Shown piece after piece: positions 4,928-8,627 of a stretch of 8,627 nt of DNA. A program made the position numbers and the translations under genes. Source of the stretch: WLMZ01 sp043747765 (GTDB lineage Bacteria > Actinomycetota > Acidimicrobiia > Acidimicrobiales > Ilumatobacteraceae); contig JAYTOM010000574.1 in assembly GCA_043747765.1 (NCBI GenBank), forward strand, positions 1 to 8,627, in the 5' to 3' direction. The notes beneath the pieces were generated by a model that saw only the letters and a program-made list of their open reading frames with translations, was not told the origin of the DNA and did not search any database. Position 1 is the first letter of the stretch. Every line of letters begins with the position of its first letter.

Positions 4928-5941
4928 TCAACGGAGCCGATGAAGCATGGTGTTCAGCGCACGTCGGACCTTCTTCGAGTCGTAGCGTTCGAAACTGTCG
5001 GCGATGTCAGCGCGGGCGGCGAGCCGCTCGGCATCGATTCGTTTGCCGAGTTGATCGAGGGCAGTCATCGTTGCCTTCGAGGCATGCTCTCGCTTGAACT
5101 CGTCGGCGATCACCTCTAACTGCGCGGCATGGACCTCCGCGTCCTGATGGCGACCCAAGTCTTCTTGTAGTGCCTTCAGTCTGCGGACGAACTGCTTGGC
5201 CGACTTGTTCGGTAGCAGGGCGTCGAAGCAGTCGATGAGGTAACGCAACTTCTTCGCGTCCTTGCGCAACGCGTGGAGCTGAGCGGCGTCGGAGTGAGTG
5301 CTCATGGTCCGGCCCCGGGCCACGAGATGGTCCTGGGCTGCCTCGATCCGCTTGGCAACGACGCGTCCGAGACGACGGTGCGCGTGCTTGCCGATCGGCT
5401 TCGTGTCGTTCCTCTTCGTGCCACTTCTCTTCGTGCCACTGCTTTTCGAGCCAGTGTTGTTCGTGTCAGTGCTCAGAGTGCTCAGTTCTGACGTCCAGAG
5501 CTCGAGCAGTTTTTCGGCGCGTCGGGACCGAAGGTCCTCGACGAGTGTCGCGAAAGCGGCGCGACGTTGGCTGCGGAGCCGCGCGAGCACGGGAACGAGA
5601 CCAACGACGGTCTGGGTGTCGAGACCATCGACGTAGCCATGCCAACTGGCGATGAACACGTCGAAATCGCGAGTGGGACCGGTCGACCCGGCGAGCCAGG
5701 TGAACTCGTCGCGAAACAGGTCGAGCGTTTGTTCGGAGATGATGTGTGTCGCATTGGAGATGATCGAGCGAGTCCGGCGAATCGCAATGCGGAGTTCGTG
5801 AAGCGATTCGATGTCAGTGCCGTCGCCTGCCCTCGCGCCATCTTTTGTCGGTTCCCAGTGGTCGTGAATCTCTGCGGCGAGGCCGCAGAGCACGATCGCG
5901 AAGCCATCGGCGGCATGTTGGTCGGCGCATACTGGAACCAT
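4928..5941 (-). CDS. CHAD domain protein
   Basis: The 337-residue, mostly helical protein is rich in Arg, Lys and His. CHAD domains carry conserved basic residues and bind inorganic polyphosphate. Two half-domains are recognisable: HELRIAIRRTRSI (48-60), and LHALRKDAKKLRYLIDCF (222-239) followed by LQEDLGRHQDAEVHAAQL. A hydrophilic linker at about 156-186 carries pentapeptide repeats. The ATG at 5941 is used because it leaves the first helix (ADGFAIVLCGLAAEIHDHW) complete and just abuts the CYTH gene. A GTG at 5893 is a possible alternative and would leave about 45 bp between the genes. Neither start has a clear ribosome binding site. The neighbouring CYTH gene is the usual partner; in other bacteria the two domains are often fused. 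Confidence 0.87.
   Translation of the reverse strand: MVPVCADQHAADGFAIVLCGLAAEIHDHWEPTKDGARAGDGTDIESLHELRIAIRRTRSIISNATHIISEQTLDLFRDEFTWLAGSTGPTRDFDVFIASWHGYVDGLDTQTVVGLVPVLARLRSQRRAAFATLVEDLRSRRAEKLLELWTSELSTLSTDTNNTGSKSSGTKRSGTKRNDTKPIGKHAHRRLGRVVAKRIEAAQDHLVARGRTMSTHSDAAQLHALRKDAKKLRYLIDCFDALLPNKSAKQFVRRLKALQEDLGRHQDAEVHAAQLEVIADEFKREHASKATMTALDQLGKRIDAERLAARADIADSFERYDSKKVRRALNTMLHRLR
5399..5473. repeat. 15-bp imperfect tandem repeat in the CHAD linker
   Basis: Five 15-bp units run end to end. The best pair is 5414-5428 and 5429-5443 (cttcgtgccact plus three variable bases). They encode pentapeptides such as SSGTK, RSGTK and RNDTK at about residues 157-181, in the loop between the two CHAD halves. 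Confidence 0.8.
5928..5933 (+). promoter_or_regulatory. Weak candidate -10 box of the CYTH gene
   Basis: CATACT lies 6 nt upstream of the ATG at 5940, a spacing that fits a leaderless start. Only four of six bases match the -10 consensus and no -35 is evident. It would lie inside the first codons of the divergent CHAD gene. Confidence 0.25.
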
Positions 5942-6452
5942 GTCAACGGAGATCGAGCGAAAGTTCATCGTCCATGATCTACCCCTAGCAGGGCTTGGTT
6001 CACGCATCGGGATTCGACAGGGATACGTGGCCGAGGAGGGCGAGACCGAAGTTCGGGTACGGATCACCGCCGATGCGTCGGTGATCACGATCAAGATCGG
6101 TGGAGCGCACGCGACGAAACGCGGCCGTGGAACCAGGACCGAGGTCGAAGTGGCCGTCGGCCGTGATGACGCCGAGGAACTGTGGGCGCACACGGAGGGC
6201 CGACGGATCGTCAAGACCCGGTCCAGGGTGGATGTGAACGGCGGCGTGGCTGAGATCGACGTCTACGAAGGAGTGCTGCGCGGGCTGATCGTCGTCGAGG
6301 TCGAGTTCGAATCCGAGCAGGCCTCAGCCGCCTTTGCGCCACCGGGATGGTTCGGGCCAGAAGTCACGGGCCGCGTTGAATGGAGCAATGCCTCGCTCGC
6401 TCGCAACGGCCGACCGGTCGAACCGCCTGCCGTATCGACGGATGCCATGTGA
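5940..6452 (+). CDS. CYTH domain protein (triphosphate tunnel metalloenzyme)
   Basis: The 170-residue protein matches single-domain CYTH enzymes. The diagnostic EIERKF (ExExK) is at residues 4-9. The alternating charged strands of the tunnel follow: EVRVRIT, TIKIGG, RTEVEVAV, KTRSRVDV, EIDVYEG and VVEVEFES. It closes with VTGRVEWSNASLA (about 142-154), similar to the family's C-terminal V-T-x-D/R...N-x-x-L-A block. Such proteins bind triphosphates with a divalent metal; many are inorganic triphosphatases. The start must be ATG 5940 because the ExExK motif follows at once. There is no ribosome binding site. Its start codon overlaps that of the divergent CHAD gene. Adenylate cyclase or thiamine triphosphatase activity cannot be excluded, but an inorganic triphosphate or polyphosphate link is favoured by CHAD. 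Confidence 0.9.
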   Translation: MSTEIERKFIVHDLPLAGLGSRIGIRQGYVAEEGETEVRVRITADASVITIKIGGAHATKRGRGTRTEVEVAVGRDDAEELWAHTEGRRIVKTRSRVDVNGGVAEIDVYEGVLRGLIVVEVEFESEQASAAFAPPGWFGPEVTGRVEWSNASLARNGRPVEPPAVSTDAM

Positions 6453-6454
6453 CC

Positions 6455-6460
6455 TAGAGT
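6455..6460 (+). promoter_or_regulatory. Candidate -10 box of the LysM lipoprotein gene
   Basis: TAGAGT lies directly after the CYTH stop and would start transcription near 6467, giving a leader of about 45 nt. It is identical to the box before the M23 gene. No clear -35 is seen. Confidence 0.35.
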
Positions 6461-6499
6461 GTCGTCGCGGGTGGAAACGCATTCTTTGTGTTGTCCAAA

Positions 6500-6504
6500 A
6501 AGGA
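6500..6504 (+). promoter_or_regulatory. Ribosome binding site of the LysM lipoprotein gene
   Basis: AAGGA is separated by 7 nt from the ATG at 6512. It decides the start over an in-frame GTG at 6488, which would place the site inside the gene and spoil the signal peptide. Confidence 0.8.
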
Positions 6505-6511
6505 AAAGTCG

Positions 6512-7348
6512 ATGCGCTCCTCGAGCACACCCGTTCTCACCAGATCAGTTCTCACCAGATCGATTCTCACCAGGTCGATTGCGTCCGTCGCTGTAGTGGT
6601 ACTCGTTGTTGGACTGTCGGCGTGCATCCCCTCGGCCAGCAAGAAGTCGTCGACCACACTCAGCTCACTGACGCCGCTGCCGTTGATCACGGCACCGTTG
6701 ATCACGACTCCCGTATCGACCACTCTCGTCGGCGGTTCGAACGTCGTTGTGATCACCGCCGGAACCGTCGTGCAAGCAACGGCAAACCCATCGGCAAACC
6801 CAGCTGTCACGACGACGACCGTCTCCAAAGCAACGGCCACCACCAAGCCAACGACCGTTACCAAGGCAACGACCACCACGGTGCAGTCGAAGGCAACCAC
6901 GACCACGTCGGCATCGGGTGCCGGTACGTACACGATTGCCGCCAACGACTCGCTGTACGGGATCGCCCGAAAGTGCTCGGTCGGGGCGCAGGAACTGGCC
7001 GACTACAACGGCTGGACCGACGGAATCACGCACCTGATCATCGTTGGCAAGACAATCAAGATGCCGTGCGTTCCGAAGGCTGCATCGACGACGGCAACCA
7101 CCACGGCCGGCGGTTCGACGACGGTCACGACCACGACCGTGTCGGGTCAGACGCCCAGTGCGACGACCACGACTGTTGCGGCCGGCGCCGGCGGTACGTA
7201 CACCGTCGTTGCCGGCGATTACCTCAACCTGATCGCGACCAAGACCGGCACCACGGTCGATGCAATCGTGACGGCCAACGGTTGGACCGACGGCGCCAAA
7301 CACGTCATCTTCCCCGGTCAAGTGATCAAGATGCCGGCCAAGAAGTAG
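6512..7348 (+). CDS. Lipoprotein with two LysM domains
   Basis: The 278-residue product starts with a basic region made of three tandem (V/I)LTRS pentapeptides. A hydrophobic segment (about 23-37) and the lipobox LSAC with Cys38 follow. Two LysM domains, which bind peptidoglycan glycan chains, are at about 139-186 (GTYTIAANDSLYGIA ... TIKMPC) and 229-275 (GTYTVVAGDYLNLIA ... VIKMPA). They share the NGWTDG...H...PG/VGK pattern and appear to be a duplication. The linkers are extremely Thr-rich with many TTT runs and Ala, Val and Ser. No catalytic domain is present. Cys155 and Cys186 of the first LysM could form a disulphide. It is probably an envelope protein that ties the membrane to the wall. 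It follows CYTH by 59 bp and may have its own promoter. Confidence 0.9.
   Translation: MRSSSTPVLTRSVLTRSILTRSIASVAVVVLVVGLSACIPSASKKSSTTLSSLTPLPLITAPLITTPVSTTLVGGSNVVVITAGTVVQATANPSANPAVTTTTVSKATATTKPTTVTKATTTTVQSKATTTTSASGAGTYTIAANDSLYGIARKCSVGAQELADYNGWTDGITHLIIVGKTIKMPCVPKAASTTATTTAGGSTTVTTTTVSGQTPSATTTTVAAGAGGTYTVVAGDYLNLIATKTGTTVDAIVTANGWTDGAKHVIFPGQVIKMPAKK
6533..6577. repeat. 15-bp tandem repeat in the LysM signal peptide
   Basis: Three 15-bp units differ at one to three positions (gttctcaccagatca, gttctcaccagatcg, attctcaccaggtcg). They encode VLTRS, VLTRS and ILTRS in the basic part of the signal peptide, so each extra copy adds one positive charge. Confidence 0.9.
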
Positions 7349-7385
7349 ACCGGCGGTTGTGGGACCGGCAATAGGCCGACTCTGT

Positions 7386-8483
7386 TCAGCGTTTGAGGAC
7401 GTACTCGAGCACGCCGTCGCGGCTGCGGCGCTCCATGTTGCCGTCGAGGCGGAGGTGTTCGAGATGGGCGAACGTCTCGCTGTCGGCCATCGCGCCCTGC
7501 GCGCGCGGTGAGAAGAGGTGTGTCGACATCTCCATCACCGACGCCGGACGGTCCAATTCGACCGATGTCGTGCGCAACTTCTCGAGCCGACCCGCGTGGT
7601 GGTCCTTGATCTCCTGGGCGCGGCCGGCGAGGTCGGCGAACGGCTTGCCGTGTGCCGGCAGAGCGATCTTGACCTGCGGTCCGTAGGTGGCCACCTTGTC
7701 GAGTGACTCGAAGAACTTGCCGAGGGGATCGCGAAACGATCCGAGACCGCCGATGTGGGGCGTGATCGTGGGCAACACGTGGTCGCCGCACAGCATGCAA
7801 CCCTCGGTGGGATCGAACAGGCAGAGGTGATCGTCGGTGTGGCCGGGAGTGTGCACGGCAATCCAGTCGCGCCCGGCGAGGGAGATCGTGTCGGCCTCGT
7901 CCAGGCGCACGCTCGGGACCGGCATCTTGCGCATTCGCGGGAACGTGCGCGCCGCGCGGAACCACATCTTGCGGCGCCACGGAATGTCGATACCCGGCCC
8001 GCCCCACGGTGTCGGCTGCCACGGGAAGCGCTTGGCGCGTGGGAGGATGTCCATCTCGACGGCCGGCGGTAGACCGATCTCGGCGATGTCCTCGACGTCG
8101 ACATCAGGCGCCTCGGTCGGATCCCACATCAGGTGAAACGATTTGTGGGTGACGATGTCAGCGCCGGACTGGGCGCGTAACCATCCGGCTCCGCCGAAGT
8201 GGTCGGGATGGCTGTGCGTGACGATGACCGTGTGCACGCGCTTCAGTGGATAGCCGGCCGACTTCAGCCGAGCCTCGAGGGCGACGTAGGAATCCTTGCT
8301 CGGCAGGCCGGGATCGACGACGGCGACGCCACGAGAATCTTCGAGGAGGTAACAGTTGACGTGGCCGAGGCCCGGCATGTCGATCGGGAGCTGGCTGCGC
8401 AGGACGCCCGGAGCCATCTCCGTGACCTCGTCGGTGGCTGGCTCCTGCTCCTGCTTACGAGGACGGGCCGCCTGATCTGTCAT
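7386..8483 (-). CDS. Metallo-beta-lactamase-fold hydrolase with C-terminal winged-helix region
   Basis: The 365-residue protein has a full metallo-beta-lactamase metal site: THSHPDH (His90, His92, Asp94, His95), HTPGHT (His215), CGDH (Asp234) and PAHG (His278). The region from about 285 to the end resembles the small helical C-terminal domain of the LACTB2-like branch, ending in LEHLRLDGNMERR...GVLEYVLKR. Residues about 120-190 form a long Trp- and Pro-rich insertion. No signal peptide is seen, so it is cytosolic. Substrates in this branch range from thioesters to nucleic acids and lactones, and the sequence does not decide among them. ATG 8483 is preferred over a GTG at 8492 because a TACGGT box lies 7 nt before it, fitting a leaderless start. 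It converges with the LysM gene, with no clear terminator in the 37-bp gap. Confidence 0.85.
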   Translation of the reverse strand: MTDQAARPRKQEQEPATDEVTEMAPGVLRSQLPIDMPGLGHVNCYLLEDSRGVAVVDPGLPSKDSYVALEARLKSAGYPLKRVHTVIVTHSHPDHFGGAGWLRAQSGADIVTHKSFHLMWDPTEAPDVDVEDIAEIGLPPAVEMDILPRAKRFPWQPTPWGGPGIDIPWRRKMWFRAARTFPRMRKMPVPSVRLDEADTISLAGRDWIAVHTPGHTDDHLCLFDPTEGCMLCGDHVLPTITPHIGGLGSFRDPLGKFFESLDKVATYGPQVKIALPAHGKPFADLAGRAQEIKDHHAGRLEKLRTTSVELDRPASVMEMSTHLFSPRAQGAMADSETFAHLEHLRLDGNMERRSRDGVLEYVLKR

Positions 8484-8490
8484 CCTTTTC

Positions 8491-8503
8491 ACCGTACCGG
8501 TAC
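8491..8503 (-). promoter_or_regulatory. Candidate promoter and palindrome before the hydrolase gene
   Basis: GTACCGGTAC (8494-8503) is a perfect 10-bp palindrome. On the minus strand it overlaps a TACGGT box (8496-8491) followed by seven bases and the ATG at 8483. It may be a -10 element with an overlapping operator, but a chance palindrome of this length in GC-rich DNA cannot be excluded. Confidence 0.35.
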
Positions 8504-8531
8504 CAGGGCGGATGTGGCGAGCCCGGTTCGA

Positions 8532-8627
8532 CTACTCGCTGACCGGAGTGACTCCGGCCAGGGGCACGAAGACCCGCTCGCGATAGAACTGCAACTCGTT
8601 GATGCTGGCCCGGATGTCGTCGAGAGC
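8532..8627 (-). CDS. C-terminal end of an unrecognised protein (partial)
   Basis: The minus-strand frame is open from the right edge to a TAG at 8534-8532 and encodes 31 residues. They begin ALDDIRASINELQFYRERVF and end with a VPLAGVTPVSE tail. The first twenty residues look like an amphipathic helix. I do not recognise the family. It reads in the same direction as the hydrolase gene, with 48 bp between this stop and that ATG, so the two could be co-transcribed unless the candidate promoter at 8491-8503 is used. Reality of the gene is supported by sensible codon use and a short clean intergenic gap, but the stretch is short. Confidence 0.55.
   Translation of the reverse strand, partial: ALDDIRASINELQFYRERVFVPLAGVTPVSE
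8543..8557. repeat. 15-bp palindrome inside the partial gene
   Basis: CCGGAGT-G-ACTCCGG is a perfect inverted repeat with a single central base, a few bases before the stop codon of the partial gene. It encodes part of AGVTPV. It has no U-run after it, so it is not a standard terminator. Confidence 0.6.

Noticed and set aside
5942..6214. An N-terminal extension of the CHAD protein to 6214.
   Set aside because: The 91 extra residues lie wholly antisense to the CYTH gene and read as Ser/Arg/Pro-rich noise. The CHAD homology begins after Met at 5941.
6334..7374. A 346-codon plus-strand frame overlapping the CYTH end and the LysM gene.
   Set aside because: It is a frame-shifted reading of the Thr-rich LysM gene, full of His, Asp and Arg from ACC/GAC runs, and has no start signal or family match.
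7349..7385. A bidirectional terminator between the convergent LysM and hydrolase genes.
   Set aside because: Only two CCGG tetramers can pair, and there is no U-run on either strand.
1..8627. tRNA or rRNA genes, insertion sequences, integrases, phage genes or attachment sites.
   Set aside because: No tRNA-like cloverleaf elements, conserved rRNA stretches, transposase motifs or flanking inverted repeats were seen. The region looks like ordinary chromosomal DNA with a notable regulatory leader.

Overview
The window looks like chromosomal DNA from a high-GC actinobacterium. The clearest marker is a WhiB-family iron-sulphur regulator at 2282-2722, a family confined to Actinobacteria and their phages. 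GC-rich codons, GTG starts and starts with no Shine-Dalgarno sequence but a TANNNT box 6-8 nt upstream agree with this. Thr-rich linkers in two secreted lipoproteins recall the Acidimicrobiia, but that finer placement is only an impression.

Layout. The left edge holds the last 31 codons of pdxH (+). A minus-strand block follows, read right to left: an M23 peptidase lipoprotein (4030-3188); a long regulatory leader with an upstream ORF and an intrinsic terminator; a WhiB7-type regulator (2722-2282); a second terminator; then an overlapping three-gene operon of a TlpA-like thiol-disulphide oxidoreductase, CcdA and a poly-gamma-glutamate-hydrolase-like protein (2212-139). On the plus strand lies an acyl-ACP thioesterase (4093-4884). 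Next come a CHAD protein (minus) and a CYTH/triphosphate tunnel protein (plus) that start head to head with no intergenic DNA, then a LysM lipoprotein (plus). The right end carries a metallo-beta-lactamase-fold hydrolase (minus) and the C-terminus of an unrecognised minus-strand protein.

The most interesting part is the gene-free stretch 2723-3187. From its sequence I infer an attenuator for the WhiB7-type gene. In transcript order it has an AT-rich box with a possible promoter, a 74-codon upstream ORF, a segment at the end of that ORF that can pair with the left arm of the following terminator, a strong terminator with six U residues, a C/A-rich spacer, a good ribosome binding site, and the whiB7-type start. 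This matches the published idea that translation stress in the leader controls whiB7/wblC expression.

How the genes may work together. CcdA passes electrons across the membrane to the TlpA-like protein outside. CHAD and CYTH are both linked to polyphosphate or triphosphate and may work together. The M23 and LysM lipoproteins are cell-envelope proteins. Four neighbouring genes carry short in-frame tandem DNA repeats in linkers or tails, which suggests that slippage or duplication shapes disordered regions in this genome.
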